Part shown: piece after piece, positions 1 to 8,018 of the stretch | How positions within the stretch are numbered: the first letter of the stretch is position 1 | Layout of the letters: every line of letters starts with the position of its first letter | Assembly: GCF_017876155.1 (NCBI RefSeq) | Contig: NZ_JAGINP010000020.1 | Location: 1-64,000 of the forward strand | Length of the DNA: 64,000 nt | Direction of reading: 5' to 3' | From: Azospirillum rugosum | Lineage (GTDB): Bacteria; Pseudomonadota; Alphaproteobacteria; Azospirillales; Azospirillaceae | Notes under the pieces: model-generated | Database searches by the model: none | Told to the model about the DNA's origin: nothing | The model's input: the letters and a program-made list of their open reading frames with translations, nothing else | Position numbers and translations under genes: made by a program

Positions 1-93
1 GCCTGGTCACTCTGGCGAAGACGCCATCAGCAGCGGGCGCGACGCTCCCACTGGGCGCGCCGTACCCAAGCCGATAAAGTCCGGCTGTAGTAC

Positions 94-989
94 TAGGGTG
101 CGTTGGCAAAGGGGTGGCGGGTTGAAGAAGCGTTCCCCATTTGTACTGAATGGGACGCTATGAACTGACCGATGCTCAATGGGAGCGGCTGGAGCCGCTG
201 CTTCCTCCTGAAAAGCCGCGCACAGGCCGCCCGAACCACTCTCACCGGCGGATGATCAACGGCATGCTGTGGATCGCCCGCAGCGGAGCGCCATGGCGGG
301 ATTTGCCGGAGCGTTATGGAGCGTTCGGCACAGTGGCGAGCCGGTTCTACCGCTGGCGCCGCGCCGGACTCTGGCAGCGCATCCTGGAAGCCCTGCAGGC
401 CCGCGCCGACCGCCAGGGTCGGGTGGACTGGAGCCTGCATTTCGTGGACAGCACCATCGTTCGCGCTCATCAGCACGCGGCTGGCGCCCGGAAGGCCAGC
501 GGCGAAAAAGGGGGATCGACGGCGAGGCGCTGGGCCGCTCGCGCGGCGGTTTCTCGACCAAGATCCACATCCGCGCCGAGGGCCAAGGTAAGCCGGTAAC
601 CTTCACTTTGACCGGTGGCGAAGTCCACGACAGCAAGGCGTTCGCCACGCTGATGGGGACCGGCTGGATCAAGCGGGTGGGCCGCGGGCGACCGCGCCTC
701 AAGCCCGACCGGCTGGCCGCCGACAAGGCTTACAGCAGCGGCGTCATCCGCTCCGCCCTGCGACGACGGAGCATCACGCCGGTGATCCCGACCAAGAGCA
801 ATGAACGGCCCGACCCGACGTTCGACCGCGACGCCTATCGGGAACGCAATCGCGTCGAGCGCCTGATCAATCGGTTGAAACAGTTCCGCCGGATCGCCAC
901 CCGGTATGAGAAGCGCGCCGCCAACTATCTCGCCATGATCACCATCGCAGCGATCCTTCTATGGCTCTGACCTTTGCCAACACGGCCTA
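94..989 (+). mobile_element. IS5-type insertion sequence (IS427-like group)
   Basis: The element is about 0.9 kb, bounded by imperfect inverted repeats at 94-112 and 971-989. The two ends share TAGG and then GTTGGCAAAGG after a few mismatched bases. The tetranucleotide CTAG stands at both edges (93-96 and 987-990), fitting a CTAG target duplication. It carries one transposase in two overlapping frames. Both ends and the DDE residues are intact, so the element may still be mobile. Confidence 0.85.
150..970 (+). CDS. IS5-family transposase, two frames joined by a -1 frameshift
   Basis: DDE transposase that cuts and pastes the element around it. The first frame (150-599) gives the N-terminal DUF4096-type domain, beginning MGRYELTDAQWERLEPLLPP, and the first catalytic Asp in HFVDST. 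The second frame (-1 relative to the first, ending at 970) gives GRSRGGFSTKIH, the second Asp in LAADKAY and the Glu in RNRVERLINRLKQFR. The switch falls at the A5G5 run at 505-514, a typical slippery stretch for programmed frameshifting in this IS group. The join reads GEKGG-IDGEALGRS and gives a protein of about 270 residues, normal for the family. It could instead be a disabling mutation. The sequence alone cannot separate the two, but the intact catalytic triad favours a programmed shift. Confidence 0.85.
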
Positions 990-1863
990 GAGCGGCGAGG
1001 TACTCGGCGGAGGCGCCGTCGTAGTGAACGGTCCGGGCGATGGTGTCGCGGACTAGTTTAGCTTTGCGCAGCAGGCAGCGCCGGTTGCCCGGATAGGCCA
1101 AGGCGCGGTCGAGGGCGGCGAAGAGCCGGAACCAGAGGGTGCCGTCGCTCACCGCGTGGTCGAAGACATCGGCACTGGGGCGAGCGGCGGCGTAGCGCGT
1201 GCGGACATGGTCGACAAGACCGGAGTGTGCAGGAGTGTCCAGCCAGCGGTGGCGCAGCAGGGTGCTGAGGACCGACTCGGCCACCGAGGCAACGCAGCCG
1301 GGCGGATACCAGCCATTTCTAGCGCCGACGATGGTGAGCGCCAACGGAAAGGAGCAAGCGGCGACGAGCTGGGAGGCGGTGCAGGAATCGCGAAAGTTCA
1401 GCTTGCGGATTCTGTCGCGCATCTCGCCGACGATGGCTTCGAAGTGCTCGCGCTCGCGCCGTTCGGGGAGGCTTCGGGGAGGCGGTCGGCGGCTCCGACC
1501 GGTCGGGGCGGAGCGCCCGCTAGCAGGGGCGAGCGGCGGGGCCTCCGTCCGCGCGAACCCGTCCTCGTCGGCTCGGAGCGTTTCCAGCGCGGGGCCGCCG
1601 TTGGGAGTGTCGAGCAGCATGCCGAGCACGCCGTCGAGTGCGCCGCCAGCGCTGGAGGGGCGCAGCGCGCGAACGGCGCGAGTCCGCCTTGCCTCGGCGA
1701 CGTTGCGCAGAAGGTCGCCGGGATCCGCCGCGGAGGCGCAGGCCCCATCCGGGCGCCGCGCCTGGGGACCGACCCGGACCTCATCGGGAAACTCGCTCCG
1801 CCTTCCGGGGAGCAGCGCCACGATGGTGCGCATGGCGTAAGCGGCCGGGAAACACCCCTGAAG

Positions 1864-2037
1864 CTACGCGGGGCGGTTGTTCTTGAGTAATTTCCTTTCG
1901 CTGGATTTTGGCTTTGGCGGATCAGGCTCGATGGCTTTGGCCTGTTGGATCGTTTCCTGTGCGGCGACACGGGCCAGCAACCTAACGATCTGGAATAGCT
2001 TTTCCTGCACATGCGGAGGCAATTCGCTGGTGGTCAT
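1864..2037 (-). CDS. small conserved-looking hypothetical protein (57 aa)
   Basis: The ORF starts at an ATG at 2037, 11 bp after the natural stop of the IS66 transposase remnant, and ends with TAG at 1864-1866. It begins MTTSELPPHVQEKLFQI. A helical segment follows (about residues 9-33), then a Pro/Lys-rich basic tail. No function is recognised. Its place between the IS66 transposase and the gene disrupted by the IS5-type element suggests one transcription unit, perhaps passenger genes of the IS66 element. It is in a different frame from the larger overlapping minus-strand ORFs. I prefer it for its protein-like composition and tight spacing to both neighbours. Confidence 0.45.
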   Translation of the reverse strand: MTTSELPPHVQEKLFQIVRLLARVAAQETIQQAKAIEPDPPKPKSSERKLLKNNRPA

Positions 2038-2048
2038 GGCATTCCCCT

Positions 2049-3637
2049 TCAGGGAAGATTGGGCTCCAGCGGCATGCTCCAGGGCAAGAGGGCATTGTAG
2101 TCGGTGAGGTCGCGATCGCGGCCGATGGTCTCCAGGGCGCGGGTCAGCCAGAGACGCGGGTTATGGCCGTTGCTCTTGGCGGTCTCGAGGAGCGTTTAGA
2201 AGACCGCCGCGGCCTCGCCGCCGCCGTCTGGGCCAGCGAACAACCAATTCTTCCGGCCCACAACCACGGCGCGCATTGGCGCGCTCGGCAATGTTGTTAT
2301 CGATCTCCAGCCGGTCATCGGCGAGATAGCGCGTCAATGCCGGCCAGCGGGACAGTGCATAGCGGATTGCCGAGGCCAAGGCAAATTTGCCCGAAACCCG
2401 GCCGAGCACCTGCTCCAGGTGCGAGCGCAACGCGGCAATCTCCGGCGCCGCCTCGGCCTGACGCGCCGCGGCGCGCCGGGCCGCCGGTTGGCCACGCACG
2501 CGCTCTTCCACCGCGTTCAGCCGGCCGGTGCGCTCCAGTATCTCCTTGGCCGCCGGTCCCTTGGGCTTGGTGGACGTCGAAGAATTTTCGTCGCGTAGCT
2601 ATCGGCCTGCAGCGCCCCCGTCCAGCTGGTCAGTTGACGCTGCGGATGCTCGCCCTTGCGGTCGGGTGTGTAGCGGTAGAGCACCGCCGTGGGTGTGAGG
2701 TCGGCGCAGGCGCGGTCGTCGCGCACATAGACCCACAGCCGTCCCGTGCGCGCCTTCCCGGTGCCCGGAGCGAGCACGGGTACGGGGCGTATCGTCGGCG
2801 TGCAGCTTGCTCGCGGCGAACGCGTGGGCGGCGATGCGCTCGGCCAACGGCGCCAGCAGCGCCGCGGTGCGGCCGAGTCAGTCGGTGAGCGTCGAGCGTG
2901 GCAGATCCAGGCCCTCGCGGGCAAAGCGCTCGGCCTGGCGGTAGGCCGGTAGGTGGTCGTCGTACTTGGCCAGCACGATATCGGCCAGCAGGCTGGCGCC
3001 AGCGTTGCTTTTGGACAATGGCACGGGAGCTGGTGGCGCCTGGCTGATGTCGCCGCAGCACCGGTAGGCCATCACCGGGCGGACGTAGCGGCGCACGCGC
3101 ATTCGGGCCGGCACGACCTCCGGCACTTCCGAGACGTCCTCGCTGAGGCGCCGCAACGCTCCGCCACAGCCCGGGCAGGCGGCATCGGAGCGCGGGACAA
3201 AACCTCGGTTTCCTAGTCCCAAGCCATTGATTTAGCTTGGCCCAAGCGAGGTTTTGATCGGCACTCTAAGGCGGCGCCAACTCTTTGGTCTCGCGCGGTA
3301 GATAGGCGGGCAGCGGCTTGCAGATCGGGTGAACGCGCGCAACGGGCGGCGTCGCCAGCTTCGGACCGGCGGTCAGGGCAGCCTGTTCCGCCTGTTGCTG
3401 CTCCAGGTCCTCGATCTGCAGTTCGAGCTGGTCGGCTGCCCAGGCCAGCTTCTCCGAACTCTGACCGAAGATGCGCCGACGTAGAGCCGCCAGTTGCCCC
3501 TTCAGCGTCTCGATGATGCGGTCGCGTGCCGTCACCGCCCGGTCCCGCACGATCAACTGTGCCGACAGGTCGCCCACCAACGCTTGAAGCGCCGCCACGT
3601 CGTCGGGGAGCGGATTGCCGGTGGACGGGGTGAGCAT
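2049..3637 (-). pseudogene. tnpC: IS66-family transposase (TnpC), decayed
   Basis: All parts of an IS66 TnpC can be followed on the minus strand, but in several frames. The N-terminal leucine-rich coiled coil starts at 3637 (MLTPSTGNPL). The Cys-rich zinc-binding segment (CPGCGG) is near 3170. The core carries ADDTPVPVLAPGTGK and LQADSYA. The IDNNIAERA motif lies near 2300. The C-terminal IS66_C segment ends SMPLEPNLP at the stop at 2049. Lesions seen are a 59-bp palindromic insert at 3198-3256, loss of roughly 15-20 codons plus a frame change between LQADSYA and RKFFDVH near 2590, a frameshift near 2285, and an in-frame TAA near 2197. The gene cannot make an active transposase. No tnpA or tnpB lies beside it. 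A separate IS66 tnpA remnant is found at 13.5-13.8 kb. Confidence 0.85.
3198..3256. repeat. 59-bp nested palindrome inserted in the IS66 transposase
   Basis: Outer arms CAAAACCTCG (3198-3207) and CGAGGTTTTG (3247-3256) are perfect inverted repeats. Inside them CCAAGC (3219-3224) pairs with GCTTGG (3235-3240). The segment separates the TnpC coiled-coil part (LPRETKELAPP, then stop) from the zinc-binding part (CPGCGG), which are contiguous in intact IS66 transposases. It therefore looks like an inserted hairpin element, not native coding sequence. Confidence 0.5.
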
Positions 3638-3713
3638 GGCGCCAGTGTACCCGCCGGAAGCACAACGATGCGGATAATGGCCGGTCGGCAACGCACTCGC
3701 AACCATCGCAATG

Positions 3714-4811
3714 TTACTGAAGATCGCTTTGTTGTCGCGCTACTTGGGTTTCGTCGTGATCATCCATGAACAAATCATATTGGATAGGTTTGTTTTTCTG
3801 GTAACTGCGCGATTGCTGAACCGACAGAATGTTGTTGGGCAATGACAGGGCCCACTTTGGTGGGAAGAACAAAGGCAGAGATTTTCGAGATGGGCTAAAT
3901 CTAGCCTTGATCCGGCTGCGGTTGCTAATCAGCTCCGGAGCGGCCTCGCGACAATACTTGTCGAGTTCACAGAAAAGCCCTTGGCAGTCAATCGCATGCA
4001 ATGGACGACCGAAGAGCCCATTGAATGGTAGCCCCAAGGCTTCAAATTCTATCTCTTGGCGATCCGTCATCCATAGGATAGCGTCCGCCGGAGAGTAATC
4101 GCCAAGATCACTGAAGGCTTTCTTCAGTCCACGCAATGCTCCGGGGCCGGCTTGTGTGTAATCGTTCTCACTAAAGTTGATAAGCTCTGAATAATTAATA
4201 TCTATTGCTGTTTGATAGGCCATGAATGGCCCCATTAGTGGAAAACTTTGCAGAGAATGTACAACCTGTTCTAGGGAATTTGCGCCAGATATTGAGCGGT
4301 CGAGGCGCTCATTGATAAACATATATCTGAAAAGTGCCGTGTGATTTTTATGTTTCTCGTCGAATCCGAAAGCTTTGTTTGCACAAAGAATGAAGGCCCC
4401 GGTGTACAGTCCGCCATTGTGCATTTTTACATTATCTAGCGCCCGCTCGAATGCACCGGTTGCGAGGTCGGTCAAGCGTGGGGCGCGGCCCAACTCTTTG
4501 CGTACGCCTTCCCAAGTCGCAATATTGCTGAAAGTGCGGAAAGCAACTATCTGGAAGAGGCGATCAGCGATGTCGCCAGCATCAGCTGCGTAAGCAACAT
4601 CGGAAATCATATACTGTGAAACGCGGTCTGCGGCCCTATAGACATTACAGAACTTAAACGTCTGGAGGATGGGGTCATCAGTCCAGGGCGAGGCAGCGCC
4701 GCTCAGCCGCCGTTCAAACGCCGCCTGCCGTCGAGAAGCAAAGGTCCAGTAAAGCTCATAAATTCCGTGCCTAGGCGTGGGCTTGGCCGAACGGGTGAAT
4801 ATGCGGGGCAT
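3714..4811 (-). CDS. 5-hydroxymethyluracil DNA kinase-like helical-domain protein
   Basis: A 365-residue protein. Residues about 16-70 carry the signature of the helical domain found in putative 5-hmdU DNA kinases (also named alpha-glutamyl/putrescinyl-thymine pyrophosphorylases): an aromatic-rich helix with Arg-Arg, then PWTDDPILQTFKFCNVYRA, then a DRVSQY helix. In phages this family acts on hydroxymethyl-uracil in DNA on the way to hypermodified thymines. No Walker A loop is visible, so kinase chemistry should not be assumed. The start codon lies 4 bp after the methyltransferase stop, so the two genes are cotranscribed and probably translationally coupled. It is the last gene of a three-gene minus-strand operon that starts with a thymidylate-synthase-like gene. 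Base composition is clearly more AT-rich than the chromosome to the right. The family call is by motif memory and needs a profile search. Confidence 0.7.
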   Translation of the reverse strand: MPRIFTRSAKPTPRHGIYELYWTFASRRQAAFERRLSGAASPWTDDPILQTFKFCNVYRAADRVSQYMISDVAYAADAGDIADRLFQIVAFRTFSNIATWEGVRKELGRAPRLTDLATGAFERALDNVKMHNGGLYTGAFILCANKAFGFDEKHKNHTALFRYMFINERLDRSISGANSLEQVVHSLQSFPLMGPFMAYQTAIDINYSELINFSENDYTQAGPGALRGLKKAFSDLGDYSPADAILWMTDRQEIEFEALGLPFNGLFGRPLHAIDCQGLFCELDKYCREAAPELISNRSRIKARFSPSRKSLPLFFPPKWALSLPNNILSVQQSRSYQKNKPIQYDLFMDDHDETQVARQQSDLQ

Positions 4812-4815
4812 GGGC

Positions 4816-5787
4816 TTACCTCAACCGAAGAAAGACGCCGGTGTCGTGGAGGTTGAAGTAACGAGAGTCGTCCAGAAGGCGCTTGGCCGCAAGCCTCTCT
4901 CCGAGGGTATAGAGGAAACGGTCTCGCCCCGTAAAATGATCAAATACAATAGCGCCGCCGACAACCACACGGTTAGTGATCACGTCTAATATACAATGGG
5001 CCGAAGTGTAATTGTCTGTGTCAATAAAGGCAAGAACAATATCCTCTTCGGATAGTATCTGTGCAGTATCCACTAGGTCGCCCGGCACGATTTCAACGTT
5101 GCGGCCTTCGAAGAAGCGCCGGACAGTGGCGAGGTCAAGGTAGACGCAGTCAGGGTGGGCGTACATGTCGAGTGGGCTGCGCGGGTCTGGAAAACCGTCG
5201 AAGGTGTCGAACCCATAAACTTTCCAATCGCAGCCAAGCGCCTCGATGAAGCGCGATATCAACATTGTTGTACCACCTTTAAACATGCCGAATTCCGCGA
5301 CGGAACCTTTCAGGTCCATACGCGCAGCGCTCTTCAAGCACTGATAAATGTGAATTAGGCTGTTAGGATAGCCATTGGCGAAAGATGGGGCAAAGGTATT
5401 TCCCGTCTCACGCTCGAAAAGCTCGTCGCGAAAACGGAAATGCTGAAATCCACCAATCAGTATTTTTGATTTTGGAGTAATGTGGGGTAATGCGGACGCG
5501 ATTAACCTTTCTTTGTCCTCATCGGAGGCGATTAGGATAAGGTCAGGCGCGTCCTTCGCTAGCTGTGAAAGCGGACGGGGATCGATATAAGGGCTGTCTG
5601 GGTCAGCAGTTCCATTCTCTGCATAAACGCCTAGCAATTGGTGTTGAATTCCCAGATCAATAAAGGCGCCGACGAGGTCAACTGCAGTTGACGTCCGCCC
5701 AATGATGGCTGCGCGTGCAGATGGCGGCAGACGCATTACTTCTTCTTTTAACCTACCGATGATTTGAGAGAGAGCAACCTGGTCCAT
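4816..5787 (-). CDS. TylF/MycF-type SAM-dependent methyltransferase
   Basis: A 323-residue protein of two parts. Residues 1 to about 120 form an alpha/beta region with a nucleotide-binding-like start (AAIIGRTSTAVDL), similar to N-terminal sugar-acetyltransferase-type Rossmann segments. From about 155 the C-terminal part matches macrocin O-methyltransferases: SAM motif EFGMFKGGTT (165-174), YGFDTFDGFPDP (191-202), and the metal-binding aspartates of FIDTDNY (254-260). Known members methylate sugar hydroxyls with Mg2+. The position between a thymidylate-synthase-like gene (29 bp upstream) and a 5-hmdU-kinase-like gene (4 bp downstream) suggests a role in decorating a modified base or its sugar-like adduct. 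That role is inference. The protein could also be a natural-product enzyme recruited to the cassette. Confidence 0.7.
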   Translation of the reverse strand: MDQVALSQIIGRLKEEVMRLPPSARAAIIGRTSTAVDLVGAFIDLGIQHQLLGVYAENGTADPDSPYIDPRPLSQLAKDAPDLILIASDEDKERLIASALPHITPKSKILIGGFQHFRFRDELFERETGNTFAPSFANGYPNSLIHIYQCLKSAARMDLKGSVAEFGMFKGGTTMLISRFIEALGCDWKVYGFDTFDGFPDPRSPLDMYAHPDCVYLDLATVRRFFEGRNVEIVPGDLVDTAQILSEEDIVLAFIDTDNYTSAHCILDVITNRVVVGGAIVFDHFTGRDRFLYTLGERLAAKRLLDDSRYFNLHDTGVFLRLR

Positions 5788-5816
5788 CGGGCATCCTGAG
5801 GTGTGACAGTGACGGC

Positions 5817-7451
5817 TTAGGAATTTTGTACGTTACGGAGAAAGTCGCTGGTGCAACGCGGATCGGCTGCAACGACAAGACCGACGAGTTGCTCAGCTGC
5901 AGCGGTAAGTTCGGCAGCACTGCGTTGACGGTCGACCAAACCTGCTCCCGCAGCATCTACCGCCTGCCAAAGATCCTCGAACATCTTTGTGATGGTTCTA
6001 ATTTGGACGAGGAGATCACCTTGTGGATCACCGCTAAAGTCGGCAATGTCCACCAGAGCATCAAAGTTCTTGTCATGATCACTGAGTGGCTGGGGCGCAT
6101 CCGGTCCAAGTGGGGACATTTCCACCTCCGACAGCTCTGCCAAAAAGAGGCGGTATTTGGCTGCATAAACATAAAGGTCAATGGCGGTGTCTAGGACGGT
6201 TTCACCTTTTAACGTCTTTCCTTCGTCTGCAAACGCCTGCAACCGGTCCACTTTGCGAGCAATGTTGGGCAATACGCTCACACGCTCACCGCGGCGTTTC
6301 CACGCGCCGGCATAGATCGCGTTCTTGCGCGTATGCAAGTGTTTGATCGCAGCTTTCAATTCAGTGTCGGAGCTTCCCCCCTTGGCAGCTTGACATGCGC
6401 AAAAAAAGGCGGCGATTTTGGGTTGAGTAATGTTTGCCAGGAGCTCTGGCCGATCACGTCCGAAGAACTCATATGCAGCGGTGGCAAAGTCATCTTCAGG
6501 AAGGTTGGCGAGTTCGGAAGCTAGTTGTTTAACGGACCACTTTTTAGCACCCCATTTCAAGCGCAATAATCGGAGAGTACTGGATAAAAATGGATCGCTG
6601 GCCACCAGGCCTGCGCGGGGCAATGGGATAGGGTTGGCGCGTAGTTGCTCTTCGATTTCGAACCATTCGGCCATGGCCGCCGAAAAATCTGCCCATTGCG
6701 TAGCGAAACGCGGCGAAACGATTCCGAAATCATACGGAGTCATTCCGTAAAATCGGTTGACAATATTGCGAGCTCGATTGTAATGGCGAGAATATAGATG
6801 ATAGGAAGTGGCGAAAAAGGTAGCCTCTCCAACGTCAGAGCCGACCCAGAAAGCCATCATCTCATGAAGTACGCTCCACTCGAAAGCGTTTACACCAGAA
6901 AATCCCCACATAGCATCATTGCTTCTGACGGCAATATTCAAATGCAGCTGGCCATCACGAAGTAGCCAGTTTAACCAGTTGTTGCACGGTATGTCGTTGC
7001 TGTTTGAGACAAAGTCTCGGTTCGGATCAAACAGAACGCCTACTGCCCTTCGAGTGTTGGAATCGGCAATAAGGAGCCGACGCCATTCATCTAACTGGTC
7101 CACCTTACCCGCCCACGTCCGCAATCGTGGGCCGTACGCGCCATGCCATGTCAATCCGTGGTCATCGGAAAAGTCGGGCGCCCTAGGAAGGTAGTGTGTG
7201 AGCCAAGGTAGATCGTTGCGTCCGCCGATGACCCAGAATGTCTCAGCAACCTGGGCAAAGATGTCGTTGTGGCGACCGGGTAGAAATATGCAGCGCTCGC
7301 GGGGGCGTGCAATCGAGGTGATTCGATTACGCAGTTCTTTCGTTTCATGCCCCCGGACCATCACCGTGACGCCATCGCGCAGCGCCGCGTTGAAGCTCTC
7401 AACAGTTGCGAAACTCACATTCCTATGTGTTCCATACATGTGGTTTGCCAT
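5817..7451 (-). CDS. thymidylate synthase/dUMP hydroxymethylase-like protein with C-terminal helical domain
   Basis: A 544-residue protein. Residues about 50-235 follow the thymidylate synthase fold: Glu70/Trp73 in AETFW, GAYGPRLR (104-111), nucleophile Cys156 in DIPCNNWL, the phosphate-binding RSND (176-179), Asn188 in GVNAFEW at the uracil-specifying position (Asp in dCMP enzymes), and the H-x-Y of SYHLYSRHY (218/220). The expected substrate is therefore dUMP, to give dTMP or, as in hydroxymethyluracil phages, 5-hydroxymethyl-dUMP. Normal ThyA has about 264 residues. Here some 250 extra residues follow, helical, with a stretch (about 395-470, NAIYAGAWKRRG, then KVDRLQAF, then DTAIDLYVYAAKYR) resembling all-alpha MazG-like/Nmad1 (DUF1599) domains. 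It is the first gene of the minus-strand operon and is divergent from the TIR-like gene. Confidence 0.75.
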   Translation of the reverse strand: MANHMYGTHRNVSFATVESFNAALRDGVTVMVRGHETKELRNRITSIARPRERCIFLPGRHNDIFAQVAETFWVIGGRNDLPWLTHYLPRAPDFSDDHGLTWHGAYGPRLRTWAGKVDQLDEWRRLLIADSNTRRAVGVLFDPNRDFVSNSNDIPCNNWLNWLLRDGQLHLNIAVRSNDAMWGFSGVNAFEWSVLHEMMAFWVGSDVGEATFFATSYHLYSRHYNRARNIVNRFYGMTPYDFGIVSPRFATQWADFSAAMAEWFEIEEQLRANPIPLPRAGLVASDPFLSSTLRLLRLKWGAKKWSVKQLASELANLPEDDFATAAYEFFGRDRPELLANITQPKIAAFFCACQAAKGGSSDTELKAAIKHLHTRKNAIYAGAWKRRGERVSVLPNIARKVDRLQAFADEGKTLKGETVLDTAIDLYVYAAKYRLFLAELSEVEMSPLGPDAPQPLSDHDKNFDALVDIADFSGDPQGDLLVQIRTITKMFEDLWQAVDAAGAGLVDRQRSAAELTAAAEQLVGLVVAADPRCTSDFLRNVQNS

Positions 7452-7575
7452 AGAGTTTCACCTATTATGGCGTGTTTTCTGACATAAAAATCTCTCATAA
7501 GCAAGTGCCCTGTGGACGCCGTCCCCTGGACCGGTTATTATTCATGCTGAATATTCCTTCGGGGGTTGTGGAAAA
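7452..7575. promoter_or_regulatory. divergent intergenic region of the base-modification cassette
   Basis: The 124-bp, AT-rich gap separates the leftward thymidylate-synthase-like operon from the rightward TIR-like/Nmad2 pair, so promoters for both should lie here. A/T-rich candidate boxes such as TTATTATT near 7537 are visible. I see no well-spaced consensus pair and no strong palindrome. The assignment rests on gene layout. Confidence 0.4.
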
Positions 7576-8010
7576 GTGACCAAGTCCGTAACGAAGGTGT
7601 ACGTGTTTCCTGTTCCAGGGCGCGAAGCAGATGTCGAAGAGTTAAAGCGGCTTATCAGGGCTGGGGGCTGCAGCATTGTCTGCGCGAACGAGTCCATTGA
7701 CGCGTTCGAACAGTGCGTGGGCGAGGCAGACGTCGTGGTCATCCTTATTTGCCCCGAGAGTGCCAATGATAAAGTTGCGGAGCAGGTAGCCGAGTTGGCC
7801 AACAAACTCGGTAAACGTGTTGTCGGCGTCTGGGCGTCCGACGTACAGGCCGGCAAATTGCCGCTTTCGTTGCACCGGCATGGGGATGCGACCGTTCGAT
7901 TGAACGCTGTCGAACTCGCCGTGTCGGTGTGCCAAGGCGGCACAGCCTGGGTGACTCCAGATGGCAATCCAAGGCCAAAACCGAAAACGCCTCGCCATAA
8001 CAAGCGCTAG
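7576..8010 (+). CDS. small alpha/beta protein, possibly TIR-like
   Basis: A 144-residue protein starting at GTG 7576. It shows alternating strands and helices: KVYVFPVPG, then ADVVVILICPESANDKV, then KRVVGVWA. The second strand, its Ser-rich turn and the following helix with Glu (about residues 55-78) resemble the central part of TIR domains and related nucleoside-hydrolase-like folds. A flavodoxin-like fold is the alternative. The C-terminus is a short Pro/Lys/Arg tail. The downstream Nmad2-type gene begins within 10 bp, with its ribosome-binding site on this gene's stop codon, so the two are cotranscribed. If the domain is truly TIR-like, the protein could be an NAD- or nucleotide-acting effector or processing enzyme. 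I am not sure of the family. Confidence 0.45.
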   Translation: MTKSVTKVYVFPVPGREADVEELKRLIRAGGCSIVCANESIDAFEQCVGEADVVVILICPESANDKVAEQVAELANKLGKRVVGVWASDVQAGKLPLSLHRHGDATVRLNAVELAVSVCQGGTAWVTPDGNPRPKPKTPRHNKR

Positions 8011-8018
8011 GAGTGGTC

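Larger units (their letters stand above)
7..1833 (-). pseudogene. hypothetical gene split by the IS5-type element
   Basis: A minus-strand reading frame starts at 1833 and runs into the IS5-type element at 990, where it would pick up about 20 foreign residues. If the element and one copy of the 4-bp CTAG duplication are removed, the frame continues on the other side for 28 more codons and ends at a TGA at 7-9. This gives a protein of about 310 residues. The C-terminal half (from about residue 130) looks like a folded domain with regular hydrophobic spacing. The N-terminal half is Arg/Ala/Pro-rich and less convincing. I do not recognise the family. It lies 30 bp downstream of a 57-residue ORF that follows an IS66 transposase remnant, so it could be an IS66 passenger gene. 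The clean in-frame repair supports a recent insertion. Confidence 0.5.

Noticed and set aside
1156..1890. A 244-residue + strand gene opposite the interrupted hypothetical gene
   Set aside because: Its composition is a shadow pattern. The minus frame gives a more protein-like C-terminal half and is restored when the IS is removed.
3266..3706. Start of the IS66 transposase at 3706
   Set aside because: The family N-terminus (MLTPSTGNPLPDDVAAL) begins at 3637. The extra 23 residues do not fit.
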